Shown piece by piece: positions 1 through 8,659 of a stretch of DNA of 64,000 nt. Source of the stretch: Stenotrophomonas cyclobalanopsidis (lineage in GTDB: Bacteria; Pseudomonadota; Gammaproteobacteria; Xanthomonadales; Xanthomonadaceae); assembly GCF_008710035.1 (NCBI RefSeq), contig NZ_VYKI01000006.1, positions 34,715 through 98,714 on the forward strand. The letters are read 5' to 3'. The position numbers and the translations under genes were made by a program. Under the pieces are notes generated by a model. The model did not search any database, had not been told where the DNA came from, and saw nothing but the letters and a program-made list of their open reading frames with translations. Every line of letters starts with the position of its first letter. Positions within the stretch are counted from its first letter, which is position 1.

Positions 1-90
1 TGACCGGGCCTGCATGCCGCCACCACGGCAGGGGCGGCATCATTGCCTGACGCGGGCACGCGATGTGAACGCCATCACGGAGAAGAATGC

Positions 91-348
91 ATGCAGGAGT
101 ACACGCATCAACTCGAGCTGCGCGGCCGCTATCGGCTGGTAGCGGTGACCCACGCGCCGGTGTACGCTCCCGGCGATGTCATCGGTCATACGGTCATCGC
201 CGATGACGGGGAGCGCTTGACCGATCTGATGTCGCTGGCCGAAGCGCGCCGGTACCTTGAGGTGCTGGAGCGTGAAGAGGGCATCGAGCCCGGGCTGGAG
301 AATGAAACCAACCTGCGGAAACGGGCGTCGCAACGACGCCGCCGCTAG
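91..348 (+). CDS. Small hypothetical protein upstream of virD4
   Basis: An 85-residue protein, charged, with an arginine-rich C-terminus (ends KRASQRRRR). I do not recognise the family. It has no signal peptide and no membrane segment, so it should be cytoplasmic. The ATG at 91 is preferred over the in-frame ATG at 43 because a GGAGAAG ribosome site lies just before it. It ends 36 bases before virD4 on the same strand and may be the first gene of that transcript. Its position suggests an accessory or regulatory link to the secretion locus, but nothing in the sequence proves this. Confidence 0.55.
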   Translation: MQEYTHQLELRGRYRLVAVTHAPVYAPGDVIGHTVIADDGERLTDLMSLAEARRYLEVLEREEGIEPGLENETNLRKRASQRRRR

Positions 349-384
349 GCCGTCGCGCCTCAGTGCGCATCATGGAGGATTCGG

Positions 385-2064
385 GTGTTGCCCAGTAATA
401 AGTTCCTGACCATCGCCATCGCTACGGTGGTCGCCCTGCTGCTTGGTTTCGCGTTGTCCGGTTACCTGACGCTGCTGCTGCTTGGCCTGGACACCAAGCT
501 GTTCACCTGGAATACCTATCACCAGTACTACAGCGCGCTGGGCCAGCCGCAGGTGGCCCCGTTCGTGGGCAAGATCAGGTGGGCCGGCTACCTTGGCTTC
601 GGCCTGCCGCTGCTGGTCGTGCTGGTGGGCAGCCTGGTGTGGCTGCTGAAGAAGGAAAAGAAGTCGCTGCATGGCGACGCGCGCTTTGCCACCAGTGCCG
701 ACCTGGCCAAGCACGGCCTTTACAAGAAGACCGCGCAGAGCATCGTGGTCGGCAGCCATGGCGGCAAGTTGGTGCGGCTGGATGGCCAGCAGTTCGTGAT
801 CCTGGCCGCCCCGACCCGTTCGGGCAAAGGCGTCGGCGTGGTCATCCCGAACCTGCTTGAGTACGGCGAGTCGCTGGTGGTGTTGGACATCAAGCAGGAG
901 AACTTCGACCTGACCAGCGGCTGGCGCGCCAGCCAGGGGCAGGAGATCTACCTGTTCAACCCCTTCGCCGAAGACCGCCGCACCCACCGCTGGAACCCGC
1001 TCAGTTACGTGTCCGACGATCCGGCCTTCCGCGTCTCGGACCTGATGAGCATTGCCGCCATGCTCTACCCCGATGGTGCCGAGGACCAGAAATTCTGGGT
1101 CAGCCAGGCCCGCAACGCCTTCATCGCCTTCACCCTGTACCTGTTCGAGAACTGGGATGACGAGCGCGCCAGCGGCTTCCCTGGCGGTCTGGGCACGCCC
1201 ACGCTGGGCGCGGTGTACCGCCTGTCCTCGGGCGATGGCACCGAGCTGAAGAAGTTCCTCAAAAGCCTGTCCGAACGGCCGTTCCTGAGCAGCAACGCGC
1301 GCTCGGCGTTCGCCAACATGCTGTCCCAGGCCGACGAGACCTTCGCCTCCATCCTGGGCACCTTCAAGGAGCCGCTGAACGCCTGGATCAACCCGGTGCT
1401 GGACAAGGCCACCAGCACCAACGACTTCCTGCTCACCGACGTGCGCAAGAAGAAGATGACCATCTACATCGGCATCCAGCCCAACAAGCTGGCCGAGAGC
1501 CGCCTGATCATCAACCTGTTCTTCAGCCAGCTGATCAACCTCAACACCAAGGAACTGCCCAAGTCCAATCCGGACCTGAAGTACCAATGCCTGTTGCTGA
1601 TGGACGAATTCACCTCGATCGGCAAGGTCGACATCATTGCCTCGGCGGTGTCCTACATGGCCGGCTACAACGTGCGCCTGCTGCCGATCATCCAGAGCAT
1701 GTCGCAGCTGGACGCCACCTATGGCCGGGAAATCTCGCGGACCATCATCACCAACCACGCGCTGCAGATCCTCTACGCGCCGCGTGAGCAGCAGGATGCC
1801 AACGACTACTCGGACATGCTGGGCTACACCACCATCCGCAAGAAGAACGTCACCCACGCGCGTGAAAAGACCCACAGTTTCACCGAGGAGCGTCGTGCAC
1901 TGATGCTGCCGCAGGAACTGAAGGCGATGGGCCCGGACAAGGAAGTGTTCCTCTACGAAGGCATTCCGCATCCGGTGAAGTGCGACAAGATCCGCTACTA
2001 CAAAGATAAATATTTCACGTCGCGTCTACTGCCAAAAGTGGAAGCTCCTGTTCTGAATTTGTGA
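385..2064 (+). CDS. virD4: VirD4 type IV coupling protein ATPase
   Basis: Inner-membrane ATPase that recruits effectors to the secretion channel; in X-T4SS it binds the C-terminal XVIPCD tail of toxins. The 559-residue protein has two N-terminal membrane segments (about residues 8-30 and 70-88), then a cytoplasmic ATPase domain with Walker A APTRSGKGVGVV near residue 140 and Walker B LLLMDEFTSIG near residue 400. The start is GTG at 385, after the ribosome site TGGAGG. Length and motif order are normal for VirD4/TraG. It is the first structural gene of the locus and is separated from virB7 by a 416-base regulatory gap, so the rest of the cluster probably has its own promoter. Confidence 0.95.
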   Translation: MLPSNKFLTIAIATVVALLLGFALSGYLTLLLLGLDTKLFTWNTYHQYYSALGQPQVAPFVGKIRWAGYLGFGLPLLVVLVGSLVWLLKKEKKSLHGDARFATSADLAKHGLYKKTAQSIVVGSHGGKLVRLDGQQFVILAAPTRSGKGVGVVIPNLLEYGESLVVLDIKQENFDLTSGWRASQGQEIYLFNPFAEDRRTHRWNPLSYVSDDPAFRVSDLMSIAAMLYPDGAEDQKFWVSQARNAFIAFTLYLFENWDDERASGFPGGLGTPTLGAVYRLSSGDGTELKKFLKSLSERPFLSSNARSAFANMLSQADETFASILGTFKEPLNAWINPVLDKATSTNDFLLTDVRKKKMTIYIGIQPNKLAESRLIINLFFSQLINLNTKELPKSNPDLKYQCLLLMDEFTSIGKVDIIASAVSYMAGYNVRLLPIIQSMSQLDATYGREISRTIITNHALQILYAPREQQDANDYSDMLGYTTIRKKNVTHAREKTHSFTEERRALMLPQELKAMGPDKEVFLYEGIPHPVKCDKIRYYKDKYFTSRLLPKVEAPVLNL

Positions 2065-2097
2065 CGGCACTGCATCCGACAGGGCAAAAACGCGGTT

Positions 2098-2117
2098 TCA
2101 CAAAAATAAATTTGTGA
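2098..2117. promoter_or_regulatory. Perfect inverted repeat TCACAAA-N6-TTTGTGA downstream of virD4
   Basis: A 7-base perfect palindrome with an AT-only 6-base spacer, in the AT-rich part of the virD4-virB7 gap. A further TTTGTGA half is present at 2058-2064, at the very end of virD4. There is no T-run after it, so it is a poor terminator. The symmetry and its position 56 bases before a candidate -35 box suggest an operator for a dimeric regulator. The protein that would bind it is unknown. Confidence 0.4.
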
Positions 2118-2172
2118 GGCGCGTCAAGAAAACGCCATACGTTTGCGCAATTCAGACTTGTCTGACATTGAA

Positions 2173-2200
2173 TTGACGTGTGGTTGTGCCAGTCTATGCA
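2173..2200 (+). promoter_or_regulatory. Candidate sigma-70 promoter for the virB operon
   Basis: TTGACG (2173-2178), a 16-base spacer and TATGCA (2195-2200) form a reasonable -35/-10 pair inside the least G+C-rich stretch of the locus. Transcription from here would give a leader of roughly 270 bases before the virB7 start codon at 2481. The rest of the 2065-2480 gap holds an upstream palindrome and a leader hairpin, listed separately. No protein-coding gene is evident in the gap. Confidence 0.45.
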
Positions 2201-2375
2201 CGGCGCAGGGACCTTTTGGTTCAGCTCGCTTTCAGAAGTGGCCAGGAGTTTCAGCCATTGGAACAGGGATGGTTCCGAAGTTGGTGAGGGTGCGAGAGGA
2301 CGGGTTGGTGTAACCGTTTTCAGCAACCTGGTTGGCGGTCTTCGGGCCGCCGGGGAGCCGTCGTGAAGCCACGCC

Positions 2376-2399
2376 TACGCGTCGGGTTCCCGACGCGTG
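2376..2399 (+). promoter_or_regulatory. Strong hairpin in the virB7 leader
   Basis: ACGCGTCGG (2377-2385) and CCGACGCGT (2390-2398) are exact reverse complements around a 4-base GTTC loop. No T-run follows, so it is not a classical terminator. The leader around it carries several GGA motifs (near 2209, 2243, 2260, 2267, 2297, 2354 and 2434), the core of CsrA/RsmA sites. My recollection is that CsrA and a long 5' leader control the X-T4SS of Xanthomonas citri, so a similar post-transcriptional control is a fair inference here. Confidence 0.4.
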
Positions 2400-2480
2400 T
2401 CCGGTTGGCATCATGCCAAGCCGGAGCAGCCAGGGGACCAACATCGGGACTGCTTTTTCGTACGTCAAAGTGAAGCCCGT

Positions 2481-2927
2481 ATGAATCAGGCGTTTATCGC
2501 AAAGTTGTCCATCGCCGCAGTAGCGGCGTTGATGGTGGCCGCATGCGCCACCAAGCCCGCACCCGACTTCGGAGGCCGGTGGAAACCGGTCAACCGTTTC
2601 GCGGAAACCCCGACCGAGATTCCCCTGTACTCCAGCTACGTGTATCAGGCCTCGCCCATGGACGGCACGCTCAAGGGCATGCTCGACCGCTGGGCCAAGG
2701 ATTCCGGCCGCACGCTGGACTATCGCCTCAGCTCGGATTTCACCCTCTACGGAGCGGTGACGCGGATTGATACGACCAACGCGCAGCAGGCCGTGATTGA
2801 TGTCACGTCGGCCTACTCGGCGCAGGGCGTTTCCGTGTCCATCGTCGGCAACCAGATTGTCGTGCAGAGCGCCGGATCGACGCCGACCGCGTCCGCCCAG
2901 GGCCCTGATCCGGACAGCGGCAGCTGA
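2481..2927 (+). CDS. virB7: VirB7 outer-membrane lipoprotein with N0-like domain
   Basis: Lipoprotein component of the outer-membrane core complex, which it forms with VirB9 and VirB10. The 148-residue protein starts MNQAFIAKLS and has a lipobox ending at Cys22 (LMVAAC). A short linker follows and then a globular domain (about residues 48-130) matching the secretin-type N0 fold found in X-T4SS VirB7. The long form, against about 50 residues in Agrobacterium VirB7, is a hallmark of the bacteria-killing Xanthomonadaceae class. The ATG at 2481 is chosen because it immediately precedes the signal peptide; the longer in-frame extension from 2397 makes no sense. It is the first gene of the virB7-virB6 run. 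Confidence 0.9.
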   Translation: MNQAFIAKLSIAAVAALMVAACATKPAPDFGGRWKPVNRFAETPTEIPLYSSYVYQASPMDGTLKGMLDRWAKDSGRTLDYRLSSDFTLYGAVTRIDTTNAQQAVIDVTSAYSAQGVSVSIVGNQIVVQSAGSTPTASAQGPDPDSGS

Positions 2928-3016
2928 GTCATCCAGGAAATCATCGAACATGCTGCACCCCGCGCCTGGCGCAGGGGCGTTGCACCCATTGATGTTTCAG
3001 CAGTACGGAAGAATCC

Positions 3017-4048
3017 ATGTTCCGCAAGAAGGATGCAGGCAACAGCCAGAAGGTCGAGCAGTCGGTCGCCAAGGCGGTCAGCTACGAGATCACCGTGGCC
3101 GACATGGCACGCCGCAGCGAGCGGCGCGCGTGGTGGGTGGCCACCGCATCGTTGCTGATGTCGCTGGCCTTGGCCGGTGGCTACTACTACATGCTGCCGC
3201 TGAAGGAGAAAGTGCCGTTCCTGGTGATGGCTGACGCCTACACCGGCACCGCCACCGTGGCGCGCCTGCGCGGCACGTTCCAGGGCGAGACGATCACCAC
3301 CAACGAAGCGGTCAACCGCAGCAACGTGGCCCAGTACGTGCTGGCGCGTGAGTCCTACGACTCCGCTGTAATGGGCCTGCGCGACTGGGAGCTGGTCTTC
3401 GTGATGTCCACCGACGCAGTGGGCGCGAGCATGAAGCAGCGCTACGCGGGCAACAATCCGCAGAACCCGTTCGTGATGTATGGGCGCGGCAAGGCTATTC
3501 GCGTGAAGATCCTCAGCATCACGCCGCTGGCCGCGCAGGCCAACGGCAGCTTCCGCGGTGCATCCGTGCGCATTCAGCGCAGCCTGCTGGACAAGCGTAC
3601 CGGTGTCTCGACCTACCTGGACAACCAGCTGGTCACGATGCGCTTCGAGTACAACCAGAACCTGGCGTTGTCCGAACAGGATCGCGTGCTCAACCCGCTG
3701 GCCTTCCAGGTCACCGAGTACCGCGTCGATAACGATTACGCCCGCGGCGTGCCGGTGCCCGACGAGGGCGCGATGCAGCAGCAGGCGGACGCAGCGCAGC
3801 AGGCGCAGCAGGCTGCAGCACAGGCACAGGGGATGTATGACCCGAACGGCCCGGCCGCGGCGCCGATGGTCGATCCGGCCACGGGCCAGCCGATGCAGGG
3901 CCAGCCGATCCAAGGCCAGCCCATGCAGGGGCAGCCCATGCAGCAGGGCCAGCCCATCCAGGGTCAGCCGATGCAGCAGGCGCAGCCGATGCAGGGACAG
4001 CCGCAGGGCATGCAGCCCCCGCAGGCGCAACCGATGCGGGGTGGGTAA
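3017..4048 (+). CDS. virB8: VirB8 inner-membrane assembly factor with long Gln-rich tail
   Basis: Bitopic inner-membrane protein of the T4SS stalk/inner-membrane complex. The 343-residue protein has a short cytoplasmic N-terminus, one membrane segment at about residues 42-62 (WWVATASLLMSLALAGGYYY) and a periplasmic NTF2-like VirB8 domain to about residue 245. Typical VirB8 ends there. Here a low-complexity extension rich in Gln, Pro and Met continues to the C-terminus, with repeated GQPMQ/GQPIQ units at the end. It starts 89 bases after virB7 and precedes virB9, as in other X-T4SS loci. Confidence 0.92.
   Translation: MFRKKDAGNSQKVEQSVAKAVSYEITVADMARRSERRAWWVATASLLMSLALAGGYYYMLPLKEKVPFLVMADAYTGTATVARLRGTFQGETITTNEAVNRSNVAQYVLARESYDSAVMGLRDWELVFVMSTDAVGASMKQRYAGNNPQNPFVMYGRGKAIRVKILSITPLAAQANGSFRGASVRIQRSLLDKRTGVSTYLDNQLVTMRFEYNQNLALSEQDRVLNPLAFQVTEYRVDNDYARGVPVPDEGAMQQQADAAQQAQQAAAQAQGMYDPNGPAAAPMVDPATGQPMQGQPIQGQPMQGQPMQQGQPIQGQPMQQAQPMQGQPQGMQPPQAQPMRGG
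3886..4044 (+). repeat. GQPMQ-type tandem repeats inside virB8
   Basis: The last 50 or so codons of virB8 consist of imperfect 12-21 base units encoding GQPMQ, GQPIQ, QGQPMQ and QAQPMQ. The DNA repeats (GGCCAGCCGATGCAG variants) could change in number by replication slippage, which would lengthen or shorten the periplasmic tail without disturbing the folded domain. Confidence 0.8.
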
Positions 4049-4100
4049 TGAACCGCGCACAGAACCAATCCACCGGAAATGCTGATGGAGCAAGCAACCG

Positions 4101-4880
4101 ATGAGTAGTCGAAAAGTCAGGGGGAGCGCATTGGCGCTGCTGTCGTTGCTGTCGCTGGTGTTTTCCACCGCGGCGATGGCACAGGCAGTGGACCGATACG
4201 AGTATGAGAAGGACCGGATCTACCCGGTTCGTACCGGCCTGGGTCTGACCACCCAGATCGAGCTGAGTCCGAACGAGAAGATCCTCGACTACAGCACCGG
4301 CTTCAGCAGTGGCTGGGAACTGACCCGTCGCGAAAACGTCTTCTACCTCAAGCCGAAGAACGTCGACGTCGACACCAACATGATGGTGCGCACCGAGACC
4401 CATTCCTACATCTTCGAACTGAAGGTGGTGGCGACCGACTGGCGCCAGCTGGAACAGGCCCGCCGTGCCGGCGTGCAGTACAAGATCGAGTTCGTCTACC
4501 CGAACGAGACCGTGTTCGGCGTGGCCCAGGAAGCGGTGGAAGAAGAAGCCAAGCCGCTGCTGAGCACCGAACTGGCCAAGGACCGCCAGTACAACTTCAA
4601 CTACTCCTATTCGACCAGCAAGGCGAAGAAGATGGGGTGGTTGATTCCGGTGCACGCCTACGATGACGGCCGCTTCACCTACCTCAAGCTGCCGAATTCG
4701 CCGGAGTACAAGACGGGCATTTTCCCGGCAGTCTTCGGGCGCGAGAAGGAATACGGTGAGGACTTCGTGGTCAACACCACCGTTGAGGGCAACACGCTGA
4801 TCGTGCACGGGACGTACCCGTACCTGGTCATCCGCCACGGCGACTTCGTCGTCGGTCTGCGAAGGAACGTGAAGAAATGA
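4101..4880 (+). CDS. virB9: VirB9 outer-membrane core complex protein
   Basis: Periplasmic/outer-membrane protein that joins VirB7 and VirB10 in the core complex. The 259-residue protein has a signal peptide cleaved after TAAMAQA (about residue 29). An N-terminal beta domain interacts with VirB10 and a C-terminal beta-sandwich (about residues 170-255) binds VirB7. Length and organisation are normal for the CagX/VirB9 family. Its stop overlaps the start of virB10 by 4 bases (ATGA), which indicates translational coupling. Confidence 0.93.
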   Translation: MSSRKVRGSALALLSLLSLVFSTAAMAQAVDRYEYEKDRIYPVRTGLGLTTQIELSPNEKILDYSTGFSSGWELTRRENVFYLKPKNVDVDTNMMVRTETHSYIFELKVVATDWRQLEQARRAGVQYKIEFVYPNETVFGVAQEAVEEEAKPLLSTELAKDRQYNFNYSYSTSKAKKMGWLIPVHAYDDGRFTYLKLPNSPEYKTGIFPAVFGREKEYGEDFVVNTTVEGNTLIVHGTYPYLVIRHGDFVVGLRRNVKK

Positions 4881-6127
4881 GCCAGCAGAACACTCCGGGC
4901 AATGACCCGAATCAGTCTCCGTACGGGCAGGACCCGGCGGGCCAGGAGACGTCGTCCAACCCTTACTACGGATCCACGAAGGCTGAAACCGCGCCCGACC
5001 TGGATGCGAGCGCGCCGCAGCTGCGATCTTCCGAAGAGCAGCGCCTGAACCGCAAGGCCCTGTTGTTCCTGGGCGGCATCCTGGTGCTGGTGCTGGCGAT
5101 GGGCTTTTTGCTGCTGCGCAAGGGTCGTGACGACAGCGCTGAAGCAGAGGCGCCCCGTCAGGTCGCACGTGCGAGCACGCCAGATCTGCCGTCCATGGCA
5201 CCAGCGCCGCCGCCGCCGGCCCAGGAAACGGCCGAGCCGATTCCGATGCTGCCGCCTCCGCCACAGGAAGCCATGGGGCCGACCTACATTCCGCGCTCGG
5301 AACCCGCCGAGCGTGAGGTCAACCGTGGTCCGAGCCTGATGGAGCGTCGCATCGCCGCCGGCGGTGGCGTCGGCACCGGTGATGGCGGCCAGGGCGCGGA
5401 AGGGGCTGCTGCCAACGAAGATCCGTACCTCGCTGCGACCATGGCAGCGCTGCAGGGGCAGAACGGCAACGCCGCGCCGGCCAGGGTGCGTCGTGGGCCG
5501 GACGTCGACAACATTTCCAGTGCCACCTACATCCAGAGCCCCGACGCCCTGCTGGTGCGCGGCACGTATCTGCGCTGCGTGCTGGAAACCCGCATCATCA
5601 CCGACCTGGCCGGTTACACCTCCTGCCTGCTAACCGAGCCGGTCTACTCGATCAACGGTCGCAGCCTGCTGCTGCCGAAGGGTTCGAAGATCTACGGTGC
5701 CTACGGTGGCGGCCCCTCGGGCAAGCGTGTCGAGGTCATCTGGGACCGTATCACTACGCCCAATGGTATCGACGTGGCCATGTCCAGTCCGGGCGTCGAT
5801 GGGCTGGGTGGCGCAGGTCATCCGGGCCAGTACAGCGCGCACTGGGGCAGCCGCATCGCCTCGGCACTGATGATCAGTCTGATTGCCGACGCCTTCAAAT
5901 ACGCCGCTGCAGAGCACGGCCCGGAGTCGACGACCATCGGCAGCAATGGGTTCGCCGTGCAGTCGCCGTATGAGAGTGCCACCGCACGCACCATGGAACG
6001 CCTGGCCAACGAGGCGCTCAGCGAAGGCCGCCGCCCGCCGACGGTCACCATCAACCAGGGCACCATCGTGAACGTCTACGTCGCCAAAGACGTTGACTTC
6101 ACCAACGTGCTCAACCCGCGCCGGTAA
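4877..6127 (+). CDS. virB10: VirB10 envelope-spanning core protein
   Basis: Spans both membranes and transmits energy state to the outer-membrane pore. The 416-residue protein has a cytoplasmic N-terminus, a membrane segment at about residues 56-74 (LLFLGGILVLVLAMGFLLL) and a long proline-rich periplasmic linker (about residues 85-195). The C-terminal TrbI/VirB10 beta-barrel domain includes the antenna region that lines the outer-membrane pore (about residues 315-345). It is coupled to virB9 by a 4-base overlap and followed after 14 bases by virB11. Confidence 0.94.
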   Translation: MSQQNTPGNDPNQSPYGQDPAGQETSSNPYYGSTKAETAPDLDASAPQLRSSEEQRLNRKALLFLGGILVLVLAMGFLLLRKGRDDSAEAEAPRQVARASTPDLPSMAPAPPPPAQETAEPIPMLPPPPQEAMGPTYIPRSEPAEREVNRGPSLMERRIAAGGGVGTGDGGQGAEGAAANEDPYLAATMAALQGQNGNAAPARVRRGPDVDNISSATYIQSPDALLVRGTYLRCVLETRIITDLAGYTSCLLTEPVYSINGRSLLLPKGSKIYGAYGGGPSGKRVEVIWDRITTPNGIDVAMSSPGVDGLGGAGHPGQYSAHWGSRIASALMISLIADAFKYAAAEHGPESTTIGSNGFAVQSPYESATARTMERLANEALSEGRRPPTVTINQGTIVNVYVAKDVDFTNVLNPRR

Positions 6128-6141
6128 CCGACAGAACGACC

Positions 6142-7185
6142 ATGGACGCCGAAGTGTCACCCCTCGCCCTCGTCTCCAGCGATTTCCTGCGTTATCAGTA
6201 CGAAGTGCTCGGCATCGCCGAGTACATGACCTCGCCTGAAGTGACGGAAATCTGCATCAACCGTCCGGGCGAGCTGTACTTGGAGACGCGGGCAGGGTGG
6301 CAGCGCGTGGATGTGCCGGGCCTGACGTTCGAGCGGGCCCGGCAGTTCTGCACCGCCGTGGTCAACGAGAGCAACACAGGCCAGCGCATAACCGATGCCG
6401 ATCCGGTCGTGTCGCTGACCTTCCCGACCGGGCAGCGTGCCCAGTTCGTCATTCCGCCGGCGTGCGATGCCGGCAAGGTGTCGATCACCATCCGCCTGCC
6501 GTCCAAGCACACCAAGTCGCTCACCCAGTACCACGAGGACGGCTTCTTCGCCCAGATCCTCGAACAGGATGGCAGCCTGAGCGAGCAGGATCGCGAGCTG
6601 CTGGAGCTGCGGCATACCCGCGAATACGCCGAGTTCTTCCGGCGCGCGGTGATGTACCGCAAGAACATCGTCGTGTCCGGCGCGACCGGTAGCGGCAAGA
6701 CCACCTTCATGAAGGCGCTGGTCAACCACATTCCGGACAGCGAGCGCCTGGTCACCATCGAGGATGCCCGCGAGCTGTTCCTGACCCAACCCAACGTGGT
6801 GCACCTGCTGTATTCGAAAGGCGGGCAGAGCGCCAGCAATGTCACCGCCAAGAGTTGCATGGAAGCCTGCCTGCGCATGAAGCCCGAGCGCATCATCCTG
6901 GCCGAGCTGCGCGGCGATGAGGCCTTCTACTTCATCCGTAACTGCGCGTCCGGCCATCCCGGTTCAATCACCAGCTGCCACGCCGGCAGCCCGGAGCAGA
7001 CCTGGGACCAGCTGGCGCTGATGGTCAAGGCATCCAGTGAAGGCTCCGGCTTGGAATTCAACGTCATCAAGCGTCTGCTGATGATGACCATCGATATCGT
7101 CGTGCACATCAAGGCGCATGCCGGCGCGCGCTACATCACCGGCATCGACTTCAATCCTGGGCGTGCCCAGGGGCAGGAGGGCTGA
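6142..7185 (+). CDS. virB11: VirB11 hexameric traffic ATPase
   Basis: Cytoplasmic secretion ATPase of the VirB11/PilT/GspE superfamily, which works with VirB4 and VirD4. The 347-residue protein shows Walker A GATGSGKTT near residue 180, an Asp box VTIEDARELF, Walker B RIILAELRGDEAF near residue 255 and a His box SGHPGSITSCHAGSP. All catalytic motifs are intact. It sits between virB10 and virB1, four bases upstream of the latter, as in other X-T4SS clusters. Confidence 0.95.
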   Translation: MDAEVSPLALVSSDFLRYQYEVLGIAEYMTSPEVTEICINRPGELYLETRAGWQRVDVPGLTFERARQFCTAVVNESNTGQRITDADPVVSLTFPTGQRAQFVIPPACDAGKVSITIRLPSKHTKSLTQYHEDGFFAQILEQDGSLSEQDRELLELRHTREYAEFFRRAVMYRKNIVVSGATGSGKTTFMKALVNHIPDSERLVTIEDARELFLTQPNVVHLLYSKGGQSASNVTAKSCMEACLRMKPERIILAELRGDEAFYFIRNCASGHPGSITSCHAGSPEQTWDQLALMVKASSEGSGLEFNVIKRLLMMTIDIVVHIKAHAGARYITGIDFNPGRAQGQEG

Positions 7186-7188
7186 ACC

Positions 7189-8163
7189 ATGCTCCCAGGT
7201 CTGGAAATGATGGCGTGCCCGGAAATGGCTGTCTCCATGGACGTGATGCAGCACGTCATCAACGTCGAATCCTCGCGCAATCCCTATGCCATCGGCGTGG
7301 TGGGCGGCGCCCTGGTGCGCCAGCCCAAGGCGCTGGATGAAGCGCTGGCGACGGTGCGCATGCTGGAAGAGAAGGGCTACAACTTCTCTGTCGGCCTGGC
7401 CCAGGTCAACCGCTACAACCTCGGCAAGTACGGGCTTGATTCCTACGAAAAAGCCTTCCAGCGGTGCGCCAATCTGCAGGCCGGGTCACGCATCCTGGCC
7501 GAGTGCTACAAGCGCTCAGGGCAGGACTGGGGAAAATCGTTCAGTTGCTACTACTCGGGCAATTTCTCCACCGGCTTCCGCCACGGTTACGTGCAGAAGA
7601 TCTACGATTCGATGCGCCGTGGGCAGCAACTGGCCAGCAACGGCGTGGCCCCCATCGACGTGGTCAACCGCGGCGAGCGCCGCGTGGTCAAGGTCGAACA
7701 CCACCCGCAGAGCGTCTCGCCGATGGAAGCGCGGATCGTGGCGCAGAACGCGGCGCCGGTCTATGTGCCCAGCAATGACCCTGCGCGTGCCTACACGGTC
7801 TATCCCTCCACCGGTGCGATGGCACGCGGCAGCCTGCTGAACATTGCCGACCAGGCCTTGTCCCGGGTCGTACTGGGCTCCGTGGATCGCGCGATGCAGC
7901 CGCAGGCGCAGGCGCTTCAGGGCTATCCGCAGCCGCTGCCGCAGCGACTGCCGCAGACCGCGGCGGAGCAGCCCTCCCAGGCCATGCCGCAGCAGCTGCC
8001 GGGGGCCGTCGCAGGCGGCAGCGATGCCCCGGTGATGCTCCGTCCGTGGAATGAACGCAATCAGCCGGTTGCGGCACCTGGCAATGTTTACAACCCACCG
8101 GCGTCGGCACCTGCCGCGCCGGTTCAACAGATTCCCGCAGGGGATGCGGCCTTCGTGTTCTGA
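7189..8163 (+). CDS. virB1: VirB1 lytic transglycosylase
   Basis: Peptidoglycan-cleaving enzyme that makes room for the apparatus in the cell wall. The 324-residue protein has the SLT/VirB1 domain at about residues 15-140: the catalytic Glu27 lies in INVESSRNP and a SVGLAQVN motif follows. The second half (about residues 170-324) is a Gln/Pro/Ala-rich low-complexity tail. No convincing signal peptide is visible from this ATG; export may rely on a poor N-terminal signal or the start may be misplaced. It is between virB11 and virB2. Confidence 0.88.
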   Translation: MLPGLEMMACPEMAVSMDVMQHVINVESSRNPYAIGVVGGALVRQPKALDEALATVRMLEEKGYNFSVGLAQVNRYNLGKYGLDSYEKAFQRCANLQAGSRILAECYKRSGQDWGKSFSCYYSGNFSTGFRHGYVQKIYDSMRRGQQLASNGVAPIDVVNRGERRVVKVEHHPQSVSPMEARIVAQNAAPVYVPSNDPARAYTVYPSTGAMARGSLLNIADQALSRVVLGSVDRAMQPQAQALQGYPQPLPQRLPQTAAEQPSQAMPQQLPGAVAGGSDAPVMLRPWNERNQPVAAPGNVYNPPASAPAAPVQQIPAGDAAFVF

Positions 8164-8236
8164 CGAAGTCGTGGTGCGACCGGTCCCCCGGCCGGTCGTT
8201 TCAGTTGTGTTAGTCCATCAACAAGGAAATCCATCC

Positions 8237-8659
8237 ATGAAGCGTTTCAATCTCGACGTCGTACAGGCCCAGCGCACGCTGAAGACCATGCTGATGGCCG
8301 TTGCATTTGCTGGTGCCGTACTCGCACCTGAGGCGTTCGCCAACAACGCCAACTACGGCGGTACCGATGGCAAGGTCTGCGGGTTCTTCGGCAGCATCAA
8401 CGGCCTACTCAACATGGCTTCGATCGCCGTCGTCACCATCGCCGTGATCTTCGCCGGTTACCAGATTGCCTTCGCGCACAAGCGCATTGGTGATGTCGCA
8501 CCGATCCTGATCGGTGGCGTTCTGATCGGCGCTGCCGGCCAGATCGCCAAGATGCTGCTGGGCGATGAGTTCGGCGAATGCACCGCAAGCAGCGGCAGCG
8601 GCAACGGCGGCATGGCGCTGATGGTCATCAAGAACGTCGCACAGTACTACGGTGCATAA
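8237..8659 (+). CDS. virB2: VirB2 major pilin
   Basis: Prepilin of the T4SS pilus or conduit. The 140-residue protein has a long leader cleaved near APEAFA (about residue 36). The mature part holds two membrane helices, one around GLLNMASIAVVTIAVIFAGY and one around ILIGGVLIGAAGQIAKMLL, and two cysteines (KVCGFF and GECTAS). The ATG at 8237 follows AAGGAAAT and gives a normal leader; an open frame extends upstream to 8051 but overlaps virB1. Its stop overlaps the virB3 start by 8 bases. Confidence 0.9.
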   Translation: MKRFNLDVVQAQRTLKTMLMAVAFAGAVLAPEAFANNANYGGTDGKVCGFFGSINGLLNMASIAVVTIAVIFAGYQIAFAHKRIGDVAPILIGGVLIGAAGQIAKMLLGDEFGECTASSGSGNGGMALMVIKNVAQYYGA

